Source: JBBIRG01 sp964410965
Lineage (GTDB): Bacteria > CLD3 > SB21 > JBBIRG01
Reading direction: 5' to 3'
DNA length: 64,000 bases
Assembly (NCBI GenBank): GCA_964410965.1
Contig: CAYPIY010000009.1
Coordinates: 1 to 64,000 of the forward strand
This document shows, in pieces, positions 50,608 to 61,400 of the stretch. The notes under the pieces were generated by a model. It ran no database searches. It was not told the origin of the DNA and worked only from the letters and a program-made list of their open reading frames with translations. Numbering within the stretch: position 1 is the stretch's first letter; every line of letters begins with the position of its first letter. Position numbers and translations under genes: made by a program.

Positions 50608-53600
50608 TCATGATTTCGATTCAACAACCGGCAGAGAAAAACTGAATGTTGATCCTTCCCCGTAACGGCTTTCGACCCAAACTTCTCCCCCGTGCAGTTC
50701 CACGATTTTCTTTACGATCGCCAATCCGAGACCGGTGCTGGATTCGCCGCCGGTCGGCCGGGCGCTGAGTTTTTTGAAACTGTTGAATATTTCCTGAAGG
50801 TCGCGTTCGTTCAGTCCCTGCCCGTTATCCTGCACGCGGGTCACCACAGAATCCGGCCCGGACTCGCAAAAAACCCTTACCTCGCCGCCCGGATACGTGA
50901 ATTTCAGGGCGTTGCTTAATAAATTGTCCATCACTTCTGTGATGCGGGTTCGGTCAACGATGATCAGAGGAAGGTCATTGCGGCTGCTGATCTCCAGGTG
51001 AATTTTTTTCTGCGCCGCGTGGCGGCGGTGACGCAGCTCACACTCCGTTAAGATGTCCGCCATATTCTCCTGGTGCAGTTCAAGGTTTACTTTTCCTGAT
51101 TCAATGGCCGTGATATCGAGAAGAGCGTTAACCAGGTTGCGTGACTGCTCTGCCGCAGCCAGAATGCTTTTCAGGTCCTGTTTCGTTTCATCCGGCTTTA
51201 TGTTTCTGCTCTGCAGGTCGCGAAGGATCACCTGTGTGAAATTAATGATGGCACCCAGCGGATTCCGGATATCATGCGCGGCGATGCCGAGAAACTCATT
51301 TTTCTTCTCATTAAGCTTCAGCAGTTCCGCATTGGCTTCCTGCAGACGGATAGTTTTTATCTTCAGGTCGTTCGTTCGTTCGGCCACGAGTATTTCAAGC
51401 TGCCGGTTACGATTCCGGATCATTTCCGTACGGATACGAAAGACAAGATAGGTTATCCCTATCACGAAAAGTACGAGCAATCCCCTGAACCACCACTGCT
51501 GCCACCACGGCGGGATGATGACGACCGACATCGCAATGCCCTGATCGTTCCAGACTCCGTCGCTGTTGGAACCTTTGACCCGGAAAACATATTCCCCTCC
51601 GTCCAAGTTGGTGTATCCGGCAAACCTCCGTGTCCCGGCATCAACCCATTCCTTGTCGAATCCCTCCATTTTATATGCGTACCGGTTCCGGGCTGGATCC
51701 GTATAATCGAGAGCGGCGAATTCGACGGTAAAATAATTATCATCATATGATAATTCCAGCCTGCCCGTCAAACCTGAATTGAAGAGAGCGGATTCCGGCC
51801 GGTTGAATATCCTGAAACCTGTCCAAGCAAGCGGGGGAATATTCGGGTTATCACGGATGCTGTCCGGGAAAAAATAGTTGAGTCCGTTGATCCCGCCGAA
51901 GAACATCTCCCCCCGCGCTGTGATGCAGGCGGCACTCTGGTTAAATTCAAGGCTTTGCAGTCCGTCACTGACTGTAAAATGACGGATCATGTTCGCATAG
52001 GAGTGCAGGGGAGGAAGAGAGGCCAGCGAATCCGGATTAAATCTGGCCAGACCGTTATTGGAGCTGATCCATAAGAGTCCGGCCACATCTTCAAGGATCG
52101 CGTAGATCACGTTATTGGGCAGATGATGACGCTCATCAAAACGGACGCAGCGGCCGCTTTCCGGGTCAAGAAGATTGAGGCCGCGGTCTGAACCGATCCA
52201 CATTCTGTTTTTCCGGTCCTGGTGAATACTGCGGATGATATTGCTGTTCAGGCTTTCCAAATCGCCCGGACGGTGTTGGAAAACCCTGAAACGGCGGGAC
52301 GCTTTATCCATACGGTTAAGTCCCCCACCGAACGTTCCGATCCACAGATTACCCGTATTGTCTTCAAACAAGGTACGGATCTGGTTGTGACTGATGCTTC
52401 CCGTATCGTTTTCATCATGCAGATAGCGTACGAATCTTTTGTTTTTTTCATCCCATTGGTTCAGTCCGTTATACGTCCCGATCCAGAGAACCCCGCTTTG
52501 CGCGTGCAAAAGGGCCGTAACGGCGTTGTTGCTGAGGCTGTGAACATCGTCTGCTCTGTAAACAAACCGTATGCATCTTCCCGAAACCGGATCAAGCCGG
52601 TTCAGGCCTCCCTGCAGGGTTCCTATCCATAAAAGTCCCCGAGAATCAAACACCAGAGCGCGAACATTATCATCACTGATGGTGCCTGGTCTGGCAGGAT
52701 CATTCCGGTAGTACGTCCACCGGTTTCTGTTACGGTCAAACTGATTCAGCCCCCCTCCGAGTGTACCGATCCACAATATTCCTTCACGGTCTTCAGCAAC
52801 GCTCAGAACCATGTTGTGACTTAATCCGTAATCATATACCGGATGGCGGAGAATATGGTGAAACTTATGTTTGTGGCGGTCCAGTTTGATCACTCCTTCC
52901 CCGTCTGTGCCAATCCACAATCTCCCTTGCCTGTCTTCAAAAATCCGCCTGATCCGGTCGTTGGGAGTGCCTGTATAAGGGAAACCGGACGTTGAGATAT
53001 GAATGAACCTTCCGGTTTTCCGGTCAAACTGGTCAAGCCCCTGATTCGTTCCGATCCATAAGACTTCGTACCGGTCTTCAAAGATCTGTCGGGTAGAATT
53101 ATCAGTCAGGCTGCCCGGATCGCTCATTTTATGCTCGTAATGAGTCCATCTCTTTTCAGTTGGTTCATACAGGTACAGTCCTAATTCCGTACCAAACCAG
53201 ATATTATGACGCCTGTCCTCAAAAATGGTCCAGATGTTATTATTGACCGTCCGTTCCTTGTTGTTCCATTGACTGATTCGGTCCAGTACTGTTGTTTTTT
53301 TCAGATCCGATATATCCAGCCGGAAAGCCTGACCATCATTCAGACCAATCCATAAAGAACCATCGTGAACAACGCACAGAGATAATATGTTTTCTTTTAC
53401 CAGATGTTTCGAATCAATGGGAACCCGGGAAAAAACATCGCGGCTGTTTTCGTAAACAGTCAATCCGTTGGCCGTTCCGATCCAGATATTACCGCTGCTG
53501 TCTTCTGCCAGTGCACGAACGTAGTTGTCGCTCAGGCTCTTTTCATTATCCGGCATATGCGTATAACATGTAAACCGGTTGTGGTTCACTTCAAAAAGCG

Positions 53601-54000
53601 CAAGCCCCTGGGCCGTTGCAATCCAGAATCTTCCCGAACGGTCGGTCATGCCGTCTGAGATATAATTATTACAGATTGAAGATGAATCCGTAAGGCTGTT
53701 CCGGTAAACCGTAAACCGGTAACCGTCATATTTGTTGAGCCCGTCCTGTGTACCGAACCACATGAAGCCGGGACTATCCTGCAGAATGCAGTTGACCGTG
53801 CTTTGGGAAAGCCCCTGTTCGATTGTGATATGATCCGCAGCTATCGGATTGGACTGGGACATCATGCGGTTTCCGGTAAAACTGAAAACAACAAGAATGA
53901 AAAAAAAGATACGATAATGACTTTTCAGAGAATCGCTGATTGTCCGCCGGTATTCAGTTACAAGGAGCATCTGCAATTCCAGTTTGTTTCTCCATCCCAT
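50608..54000 (-). CDS. Two-component propeller sensor histidine kinase (paralogue)
   Basis: 1130 residues. An N-terminal hydrophobic segment at about 29-43, then about fourteen propeller blades (about 55-720, DGLNKYDG, LWIGTLGGGLNQFD and variants), Y_Y_Y domain (about 755-835), membrane helix (about 845-865), a coiled coil (RTNDLKIKTIRLQEAN), HisKA with His909 in GIAAHDIRNPLG and HATPase ending GLGLAIVKKIVELHGG. The HisKA type (HDIRNP) differs from the neighbouring kinase (HEINNP), so the output halves are not recent copies even though the sensor layout is the same. No receiver domain. 96 bases after the CPBP protease gene. Confidence 0.93.
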   Translation of the reverse strand: MGWRNKLELQMLLVTEYRRTISDSLKSHYRIFFFILVVFSFTGNRMMSQSNPIAADHITIEQGLSQSTVNCILQDSPGFMWFGTQDGLNKYDGYRFTVYRNSLTDSSSICNNYISDGMTDRSGRFWIATAQGLALFEVNHNRFTCYTHMPDNEKSLSDNYVRALAEDSSGNIWIGTANGLTVYENSRDVFSRVPIDSKHLVKENILSLCVVHDGSLWIGLNDGQAFRLDISDLKKTTVLDRISQWNNKERTVNNNIWTIFEDRRHNIWFGTELGLYLYEPTEKRWTHYEHKMSDPGSLTDNSTRQIFEDRYEVLWIGTNQGLDQFDRKTGRFIHISTSGFPYTGTPNDRIRRIFEDRQGRLWIGTDGEGVIKLDRHKHKFHHILRHPVYDYGLSHNMVLSVAEDREGILWIGTLGGGLNQFDRNRNRWTYYRNDPARPGTISDDNVRALVFDSRGLLWIGTLQGGLNRLDPVSGRCIRFVYRADDVHSLSNNAVTALLHAQSGVLWIGTYNGLNQWDEKNKRFVRYLHDENDTGSISHNQIRTLFEDNTGNLWIGTFGGGLNRMDKASRRFRVFQHRPGDLESLNSNIIRSIHQDRKNRMWIGSDRGLNLLDPESGRCVRFDERHHLPNNVIYAILEDVAGLLWISSNNGLARFNPDSLASLPPLHSYANMIRHFTVSDGLQSLEFNQSAACITARGEMFFGGINGLNYFFPDSIRDNPNIPPLAWTGFRIFNRPESALFNSGLTGRLELSYDDNYFTVEFAALDYTDPARNRYAYKMEGFDKEWVDAGTRRFAGYTNLDGGEYVFRVKGSNSDGVWNDQGIAMSVVIIPPWWQQWWFRGLLVLFVIGITYLVFRIRTEMIRNRNRQLEILVAERTNDLKIKTIRLQEANAELLKLNEKKNEFLGIAAHDIRNPLGAIINFTQVILRDLQSRNIKPDETKQDLKSILAAAEQSRNLVNALLDITAIESGKVNLELHQENMADILTECELRHRRHAAQKKIHLEISSRNDLPLIIVDRTRITEVMDNLLSNALKFTYPGGEVRVFCESGPDSVVTRVQDNGQGLNERDLQEIFNSFKKLSARPTGGESSTGLGLAIVKKIVELHGGEVWVESRYGEGSTFSFSLPVVESKS

Positions 54001-54096
54001 TCAGGAAATGTAATGATTTCCTTCCGAAATGTAAAATATTAATTTTTCATAATACATATGCAGTGAAAATATTAATCCGTAATCTATTCAGCCGGA

Positions 54097-54804
54097 TTAT
54101 TGTATCATTCCCAACGAAAAAGCTACAAATGCAGGACCGTTATACAATCCGTGGATAAAAATTCCGGACACCGTATTTCGTGTTTTGTGGAATACAAAAG
54201 GGACGATCAACATCACGGGCAGAAGCATGATTATCAGATCCGGGCCAAACGGAATATGAAAAACCGTCCACAGGGCAGAACCGATAAACCATGAATAACG
54301 TGACGGAATCCTTGCCTGCATATAACCCCTCCAAAGAAGCTCCTCCCCTACAATATTGAAAAAGAACATGGGTAGCCAGATCAGCAGATATCCGATTTCG
54401 GTTCCCCGGAAAGGGCTTAATTCAAAGAACCATGGCGTTGTTTGGATCATGCTGACGCCGTAATGCCGGTGCAAATACGAATAAGCGATATAAATGATTC
54501 CTGTCAGCAGCAGGATAAGCAACAGCCCAGAGACCGAATATACCCAGTCATAGCGCGTCATCGGCCGGACATGCAGGCTGTGCATCGCTTCCCGGAAATG
54601 AAGATTTCCTTCCCGTCTTGCAAAAAATAACGCAGCCGTCAGGAGAGGAACAAAAAGAAAATAACCGGTTATGAACCAGTACACAGTCGGATTCAGGAAT
54701 AATACTGACTTGAAAAACGGTAAGAGCGTAAAAAGCAGCAGAAAGAAATACCCCGTCGCGGCGCCGGTGATCAGAAAAGCTCTGGATAATGAAACGGGAC
54801 GCAT
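54097..54804 (-). CDS. CPBP-family intramembrane metalloprotease
   Basis: 235 residues with about eight hydrophobic helices. The ABI/CAAX protease signature is present: E154-E155-L-L-W-R159-G, then H in ALWTVFHIPFG (about 178) and IHGLYNGPAF (about 220). Family members cleave membrane or prenylated substrates or work in immunity to peptide bacteriocins. It is the last gene of the ndk-cinA-eutN-murA operon, 15 bases after murA. Confidence 0.87.
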   Translation of the reverse strand: MRPVSLSRAFLITGAATGYFFLLLFTLLPFFKSVLFLNPTVYWFITGYFLFVPLLTAALFFARREGNLHFREAMHSLHVRPMTRYDWVYSVSGLLLILLLTGIIYIAYSYLHRHYGVSMIQTTPWFFELSPFRGTEIGYLLIWLPMFFFNIVGEELLWRGYMQARIPSRYSWFIGSALWTVFHIPFGPDLIIMLLPVMLIVPFVFHKTRNTVSGIFIHGLYNGPAFVAFSLGMIQ

Positions 54805-54819
54805 GTTATGAACGCCGGA

Positions 54820-56100
54820 TCAGCTTTCTCTGCTTATTTTCGCGCCCAGTGCGTTCAGCCGTTTATCGATCTGTTGATATCCCCGGTCAAGTTGCCGGAT
54901 ATTCTGAATCGTTGAGGTACCTTCGGCGCACAAGGAAGCGATGAGAAGAGCCATGCCCGCTCGGATATCGGGACTGGTGATGAGTTCACCGTGAAGTTTC
55001 GTCGGGCCGTTGATGACTGCGCGGTGCGGATCACAAAGAACGATCCTCGCGCCCATGGTGATCAGTTCGTCCACGAAGAACAGGCGGCTCTCGAACATTT
55101 TCTCAAAGATGAGCGCGAGGCCGTTGCACTGCGTCGCGGTCACCACCATGATGCTCGTAAGATCGGCCGGAAATCCCGGCCAGGGCGCGTCGTCGATCTT
55201 CGGTATGGCACCGTTCATATCACTGTTGATTTCGAGCGGCTGATGACCGGACACGAAAATGTCCTCGCCTCGGATTTCGGGCCGGATGCCCAGCTTGTTA
55301 AACGCCAGCAGGATCATTCTCAGGTTTTTCGGATAGGCGTTTTTAATGAGAATCTCGCTCTTGGTCGCGGCCGCCAATCCGATGATGCTGCCGATTTCGA
55401 TATGATCGTTCATGATAACATGTTCGCAGCCATGAAGCTCCTTCACGCCCTCTATGGTAAGAATATTGCTGCCGATGCCTGATATTCTGGCTCCCATCGC
55501 GTTGAGCATTTGACAAAGGCCCTGAACATGCGGCTCGCAGGCGGCGTGACCCAGAACCGTCGTCCCTTTTGCCAGAACGGCCGCCAGGACGGCGTTCTCC
55601 GTCGCCATGACGCTGGCTTCGTCGAGAAATATGTCGTTGCCTTTCAGACCATCCGTCCGCATGCGGTAAAATTTATTGTCCTGACTGATCTCCGCACCGA
55701 GCTGTTCAAGCGTGGTGATATGGGTATCCAGCCTCCTCCGCCCGATTTTATCTCCGCCCGGCGACGGCAAACAGATTTTTCCGTGCCTCGCGAGCATGGA
55801 ACCCGCGAATAAAAAGGATCCTCGGATTGCAGAGGCCATGTCCGGATCGGGAATGTCGGTGGCGATATGTTTTGCCTGAACGGTCCATTCGTTCGCGCCC
55901 GTGGATTTCACCTCCGCCCCAAGGGCCGCGGCGATCTCCAGCATTTTCCGGGCATCGCTTACATCGGGAACATTTTTCAAAACGACCGGTTCAGAGGTCA
56001 GCATGGTCGCCGCAATGACGGGAAGCGCTTCATTTTTATTTCCCGCAGGAACAAATATTCCTTTTAAAGTATGTCCGCCTTCAACAATAAATTTTTCCAT
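54820..56100 (-). CDS. murA: UDP-N-acetylglucosamine 1-carboxyvinyltransferase with Asp in place of active Cys
   Basis: 426 residues. It catalyses the first committed step of peptidoglycan synthesis, adding enolpyruvate from PEP to UDP-GlcNAc. Conserved parts are AGNKNEALP (Lys22, Asn23), RGSFLFAGSMLARHG, RRRLDTHITTLEQLG and PKIDDAPWPGFPADL. In the mobile loop, SPGGDKIGRRR, Asp117 occupies the place of the usual Cys115 of E. coli (PGGCTIG). The same change is known in Mycobacterium, Chlamydia and Borrelia, where it makes the enzyme insensitive to fosfomycin. The enzyme should therefore be active but resistant. 22 bases after eutN. Confidence 0.96.
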   Translation of the reverse strand: MEKFIVEGGHTLKGIFVPAGNKNEALPVIAATMLTSEPVVLKNVPDVSDARKMLEIAAALGAEVKSTGANEWTVQAKHIATDIPDPDMASAIRGSFLFAGSMLARHGKICLPSPGGDKIGRRRLDTHITTLEQLGAEISQDNKFYRMRTDGLKGNDIFLDEASVMATENAVLAAVLAKGTTVLGHAACEPHVQGLCQMLNAMGARISGIGSNILTIEGVKELHGCEHVIMNDHIEIGSIIGLAAATKSEILIKNAYPKNLRMILLAFNKLGIRPEIRGEDIFVSGHQPLEINSDMNGAIPKIDDAPWPGFPADLTSIMVVTATQCNGLALIFEKMFESRLFFVDELITMGARIVLCDPHRAVINGPTKLHGELITSPDIRAGMALLIASLCAEGTSTIQNIRQLDRGYQQIDKRLNALGAKISRES

Positions 56101-56122
56101 GAGGAATTTCCTGTTCGTTTAA

Positions 56123-56416
56123 TTAGTCATGATTTCTTGTCGGTTCACGTTCGTCATGCATCCCGTCCACTACGCCGACGATGACGGCCTGTACGGGATT
56201 TTTACTGTTCCTGAGAATCTTCCTCGCTGAACCTCCCTCACGCATGACAATCACTAGATCGTTGATTCCGGCGTTGACCTGATCGATCGCGAGCATGTCG
56301 TTGCCGACGGGATTTTGATCCAGATCGACAGGCTGAACGATCAATATTTTATATCCCCCGATATGCCTGTTTTTATGCGTTGATACTACGGACCCTGTCA
56401 CTCGGCACAGTGTCAT
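56123..56416 (-). CDS. eutN: EutN/CcmL-family microcompartment vertex protein (orphan)
   Basis: 97 residues. The sequence matches EutN/CcmL along its length: MTLCRVTGSVVSTHKNRHIGG start, KILIVQPVDLDQNP, LAIDQVNAGINDLVIVMREGGSAR and PVQAVIVGVVDG near the end. These proteins form pentamers that cap the vertices of bacterial microcompartments. No shell hexamer (BMC domain) or encapsulated enzyme gene lies in the window; it sits in a housekeeping operon between cinA (15 bases) and murA. GAGG precedes the ATG. It may serve a remote shell locus or have a different role. Confidence 0.9.
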   Translation of the reverse strand: MTLCRVTGSVVSTHKNRHIGGYKILIVQPVDLDQNPVGNDMLAIDQVNAGINDLVIVMREGGSARKILRNSKNPVQAVIVGVVDGMHDEREPTRNHD

Positions 56417-56431
56417 GTTTTTTAACCTCGT

Positions 56432-57700
56432 TTATTTGGTTAACAGATTTTTTCTTAATACATCCAGAGCGAATTGTACAGTCCGTTCTTTGAACGAAAG
56501 ACGGTCCAGCGGAACCAGTGTCTTAAAAGGCTGATGAACCGTAGTTTTATCTCCTATGCATAACCCTATATAGACAAGTCCCACGGGTTTGGTTTCTGTC
56601 CCGCCTGTCGGCCCTGCGATGCCGGTCGTTGCCAGTCCGATATCTGTTCCTGAACTTTTTCTCACACCCTCGGCCATGGCCATCGCTACTTCCCCGCTCA
56701 CCGCACCATAATCCCGGATCAGTTCTTCAGGAACTCCGAGCAGTTCACACTTCGACTGATTGCTGTACGCAACGACACCGCGCATGAAATATCCGGAGCT
56801 TCCGGGAATATTGGTCAGCCGGTTCGCAAGCATTCCGCCCGTGCAGGATTCCGCGGTCGCGACGGTCATCCCTGCTTTCAACAGCAGCCGGGCAACCGTT
56901 TCCTCAATCGTATCGTCATCCATGCCGAAGACGGCGTTGTCAAAGCGCTCGTTAACGCGTTCCTTCCATAGATTCAGGGGCTCTTCAAAGCCGTCTGTCT
57001 GTGTCACGGCAGGAATGCTTTTTTTCAGGGTCAGTCGTATATCCACACCCCGGGTGATTTTGGGAAGAAATGCCACATCGAATAAGGATTCATAATGCAC
57101 GATCAGGTCTTTGGTTTGTTCAAATAATACCGATTCCGGGACGTTCGTGGTTCGCAGCGTCCTGTGAAGTGTCGTTTTGACAAACCCGAGATTCTCCAGG
57201 AACGGGCGGATATGTTTGTCGACCATCGCCTCCATTTCACGCGGAATTCCCTGAAGAACGAATCCTTCAGCATGCAGGTGCCGGAAACGAATGCCCGGCG
57301 CGGTTCCCAAGGTATTGCTCAGGTAACCGGCGTCCTTCGGAATCATGCCCTGGATTCGGTTGGATTCGCTCATCGTCCAGTTCATCCGCTTGTACATGGC
57401 AAGAATTTCATCCATGGCCGGTTCGTTCATTTCGAGGGGCGAATGAAGAAAGGCCGCAACCGCATGCCGGGTCTTGTCATCATGGGTCGGGCCGAGTCCT
57501 CCGCAGGAAATAACCAGTTCTGACCGCATACATGCCGATTCGAACGCTTCGGCGATAGCGTCCAATGTATCGCCGACTTTAGTAATGCGCCGCACCGGTA
57601 TGCCGTATTCTGCGAGATACCTGGTAAGATAAACCGAATTGGTATCCCGGATCAGGCCTAACAGGATTTCATCACCAATGATAATGATTTCAGTTTTCAA
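56432..57700 (-). CDS. cinA: CinA-family protein (NMN deamidase / ADP-ribose pyrophosphatase)
   Basis: 422 residues. N-terminal MoCF-like domain (1-170: IIIIGDEILLGLIRDTNS, SCGGLGPTHDDKTR), a linker domain, and the C-terminal PncC domain (about 265-420: TVATAESCTGGMLANRLTNIPGSS, ATTGIAGPTGG, VGLVYIG). PncC converts nicotinamide mononucleotide to nicotinate mononucleotide in NAD recycling. The start is TTG at 57700; no ATG is available at the correct N-terminus. It is 33 bases after ndk. Confidence 0.95.
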   Translation of the reverse strand: MKTEIIIIGDEILLGLIRDTNSVYLTRYLAEYGIPVRRITKVGDTLDAIAEAFESACMRSELVISCGGLGPTHDDKTRHAVAAFLHSPLEMNEPAMDEILAMYKRMNWTMSESNRIQGMIPKDAGYLSNTLGTAPGIRFRHLHAEGFVLQGIPREMEAMVDKHIRPFLENLGFVKTTLHRTLRTTNVPESVLFEQTKDLIVHYESLFDVAFLPKITRGVDIRLTLKKSIPAVTQTDGFEEPLNLWKERVNERFDNAVFGMDDDTIEETVARLLLKAGMTVATAESCTGGMLANRLTNIPGSSGYFMRGVVAYSNQSKCELLGVPEELIRDYGAVSGEVAMAMAEGVRKSSGTDIGLATTGIAGPTGGTETKPVGLVYIGLCIGDKTTVHQPFKTLVPLDRLSFKERTVQFALDVLRKNLLTK

Positions 57701-57733
57701 ATCGACAGCCTGTCAGGGTTTGGATAAAAACAA

Positions 57734-58159
57734 TTACGGGTTCGCAATCAATTCGGATGTTGTAAAAAAGAAACCGATCTCAATCGCGGCATGTTCATCG
57801 GAATCGGAGCCATGAACGATGTTCATTTGTTTACTGGTCGCGAAGTCTTTGCGGATCGTTCCGGGGGCGGCTTCATTGGGATCGGTTGCGCCCATCAGCC
57901 GCCGGAAATCCAAAACTGCGTTTTCCTTTTCGAGCACAACCGGCATGCAGGGGCCGGAACTCATAAAATGGGTAAGACCCTCGTAAAACGGCTGTCCGCG
58001 GTGGATTTCGTAAAATATCCCCGCATGCTCTTTCGACATCCGTATCATTTTCATTCCGATGATTTTAAATCCAGCTTTAAGGATACGGTCAATTACCTGC
58101 CCTTGTTTGTTTTGATTGAGGCAATCGGGCTTAAGAATGGCGAGAGTGTGATGATGCAT
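57734..58159 (-). CDS. ndk: Nucleoside diphosphate kinase
   Basis: 141 residues, normal length. It transfers gamma-phosphate among nucleoside tri- and diphosphates. Key parts: LAILKPDCLNQNKQG (Lys at the phosphate site), GMKMIRMSKEHAGIFYEIHRGQPFY, MGATDPNEAAPGTIRKDFA and the phospho-His in MNIVHGSDSDEHA. GGAGA precedes the ATG. It is the first gene of a leftward operon that runs through cinA, eutN, murA and the CPBP protease. Confidence 0.97.
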   Translation of the reverse strand: MHHHTLAILKPDCLNQNKQGQVIDRILKAGFKIIGMKMIRMSKEHAGIFYEIHRGQPFYEGLTHFMSSGPCMPVVLEKENAVLDFRRLMGATDPNEAAPGTIRKDFATSKQMNIVHGSDSDEHAAIEIGFFFTTSELIANP

Positions 58160-58433
58160 GAAGTTCTCCGGATTTGGATGGGTGAACTTTAAGTTTCTTT
58201 TTTATTACTTGCAATAACTCATGGATTTTTTTAGCTTCATTATTGAAATATAAACGAGTTCGTAATAGGGTTCAAATCATTTTTAAAAAATCTGTTTTTG
58301 TCCGGCAAAGGGAATGACCTGATGTTAATTACGTTTAATGATGATACCTGTCTTGATTCGCGCAGACTTTCGCCGGATTAAACGGACCGAACTCAAGAAC
58401 GTCTAATGATGATCAGCAATTAAAGGAAAAACT

Positions 58434-61400
58434 ATGAATCGCGTCACTTTTTTGATGCTCCCCGTATTCATGATGCTCCTCTACGGAAACGTATTCAGTC
58501 AGCAGGAACAAAAATGGTTTGGCCAGAATAAAGTGCAATACAGGAATTATGACTGGAACTTCATCCAGTCCGAGCATTTTGACATATATTTTTACAGGGG
58601 GGGAGACCGGCTGGCCCGCTTCACCGCCGAGGTTGCTGAAAGCGCTCTGGTACCGATCGCTGAGGATTTCCGCCAATATGAAATCCAGAACCGGATTTCG
58701 ATCATTCTTTACAACTCTCACAACCAGTTTCAGCAGAATAACGTGATTGACGAATACATGCCCGAAGGCGTAGGCGGAGTGACGGAGCTTTTCAAAAACA
58801 GGATAGTCATCCCCTACGAAGGATCCTATGAGGATTTCCGGCATGTCATCCATCATGAGCTGACACACGGTGTGATGAATGATTTCATGTACGGGGGGTC
58901 GATGCAGTCGCTGATCACGGGACGCATCCGTATCCAGATCCCGCTCTGGTTCGCCGAGGGATACGCCGAATACTCATCCAGGCATCACCATTTTCATACA
59001 CAATCCGACATGCATGTTCGCGATGCCGTAATTGAGGGCTATCTTCCGAAACTCGATCAGATTGACGGCTATGCGTCCTATACGGTAGGACCGACCGTTT
59101 TTCGTTTCATTGAGGAGCGGTACGGCAGGGAAAAAGTAGCCGAATTCATCACCAAGCTCCGGATTTCCGGAACGGTGAATTCGACGATCGAGGCCACGTT
59201 TGGAATGAAAATGGAGGAGTTCTCCGACAAATGGGCGCTGTATCAGCGGAAAACCTATTATCCGGACATCGCCTCGATGCAGTCGGTGAAGGAAATCGCG
59301 AAACAGCTCACCAAGCATGATATCGACCAGCATTTTTATAATTATACACCGACTCTGTCCCCGAACGGCGACCAGATCGCCTATCTGTCTGACCGCGACG
59401 GTTACGCCGACATTTACCTGATGGACGCGGTGGACGGAAAAATCCTGCGTAAGATTGTTTCCGGCGAGAAAACCCCGGATCTTGAGGAACTGCACTGGCT
59501 GAGCCCCGGCATGTGCTGGAGCCCGGACGGAAAAAAAATCGTGATCTCTGCGAAGGCCAGTGACAATGACGCGCTGATGGTCATCGATGCGGCGTCCGGT
59601 ACCATCGAAAAATACAAGTGGAACGACCTAGAAGGCGTGTTCGGCGGAAATTTTAGCCCCGACGGAAAAAAGATCACGTTTGCGGGCATGCGGTCCGGCC
59701 AGAGCGACATTTATGTCTTCAATCTTGAAACGAAAGAACGCCTGAAAATCACCGATGACATTTTCAGCGATTCCAAGCCCTCTTTCAGCCCCGACGGGCT
59801 GAAAATCGCTTTTGTCTCGGACCGGGGTTCTGCCGATATTCCGTCCGGCCGTATGAAAAAAGCCGAGTTTGATTTCTCCCAGACGGATATCTTTGTCATG
59901 AACGCCGCAGGCGGAGGAATTGAACGCATCACCACCGATCCCATGAACGACGACTGGCCGCAATGGTCCCCCGATCAGAAAAAACTGATCTTCACTTCCG
60001 ACCGGAACGGCGTCAGTAATTTATTTATCGCCGATCTTGAGACAAAGAGCAACTACGCGATCACAAACAATCTCAGCGGCATTTTCCAGCCGTCGCTCAG
60101 CAGGGACGGCCTGCTGGTCGCATTCACCGGATTCAACAAAAGCGGATTCGACGTCTTTACCCTGAAACGGCCGTTTGAGCAGAAGCCCATCGACCTGACT
60201 TTAACCGTTTCCATGAAGAAATTCCGGAAGGACATGGACCTGCCCGAGTCGCTGAAAGATCAAAACGCGATATCCGCCGATTCCGCTTCAAAAGACACTT
60301 CGTCCGGAAACTTGTTTTCCGGCGGCGCCTCCGGATCCTCAGATACTTCCGGGACCAAGCCCCGTGCCGATTTATCATTCCGGAATTATATCTTTGCCGA
60401 TTACGGAAAAGACACGGCAAGAGAAGAAATCGAACCTGTGAAACTCACAAAGGATCGTTACCTGAATTCCGACGGCGATTACCGGATCAGAAAATACAAA
60501 GTGAAATTCACGCCGGATATATTTTACGGAGCCGCGGGATTCAACACCCTGACGGGTTTTGAAGGTACGACGCAACTCGCTTTCAGCGACATCCTGGGCA
60601 ATCACAGGCTGTTGTTCGGCACGAACCTGTTTTTCGACCTGAAAAACAGCAGTTTCTCCGGGGCTTACTATTACCTGTCCAACCGGACGGATTACGGATT
60701 CATGGCGTTTCATACCGGTTATTCCTTTCTCACCGATTATGTGTATGAGATCGGGGGAACACCTGTTCCGGGTTTCAGCGACGGATATGCGGATAGCTGG
60801 GTTCGCTATAGGTATTACGGCGCCGCTGTTTCGGCATCCCGTCCCCTGAACAAATTCAACCGGTTCGATGTCGCGCTTACGCAGTTCACGCTTTCCCGCG
60901 AAACGGAACTGACGAATGACCTGAAGCTGGCCGGGCTGAAAAAGGAGGATATTCCGGGCCTTGGCCCGAACCGAAGGTCAAGCAACACGATCGTGTCGAC
61001 GGCATGGGTGACGGACAATTCCCTCTTCACGATTTTCGGCCCTTTTGACGGACGGCGCGCGCAGATCGAACTGACGATGAGCCCCGGCATCCAGAAAGAC
61101 GCGATGAATTTCACCACCATCACAGGGGATTACAGGAAATATTTCTGGTTTAAAAAATATTACGCGGTCGCGACTCGTGTCAGCGCCGGGGCGACATACG
61201 GTAAAAACCCACAACGCTTTTTCGTGGGCGGAATGGATAACTGGATCGCACCGAGTTTCACCAACGGAGATATTCTCGTCGACACTTTCGAGGATTTTCT
61301 GGCGACATTTGTCACGCCCGTACGCGGGAGTTATTACTATGAACTGCAGGGAACGCGTTATGCCCTGGCCAATTTCGAATTCCGCTTTCCCCTGATTCAC

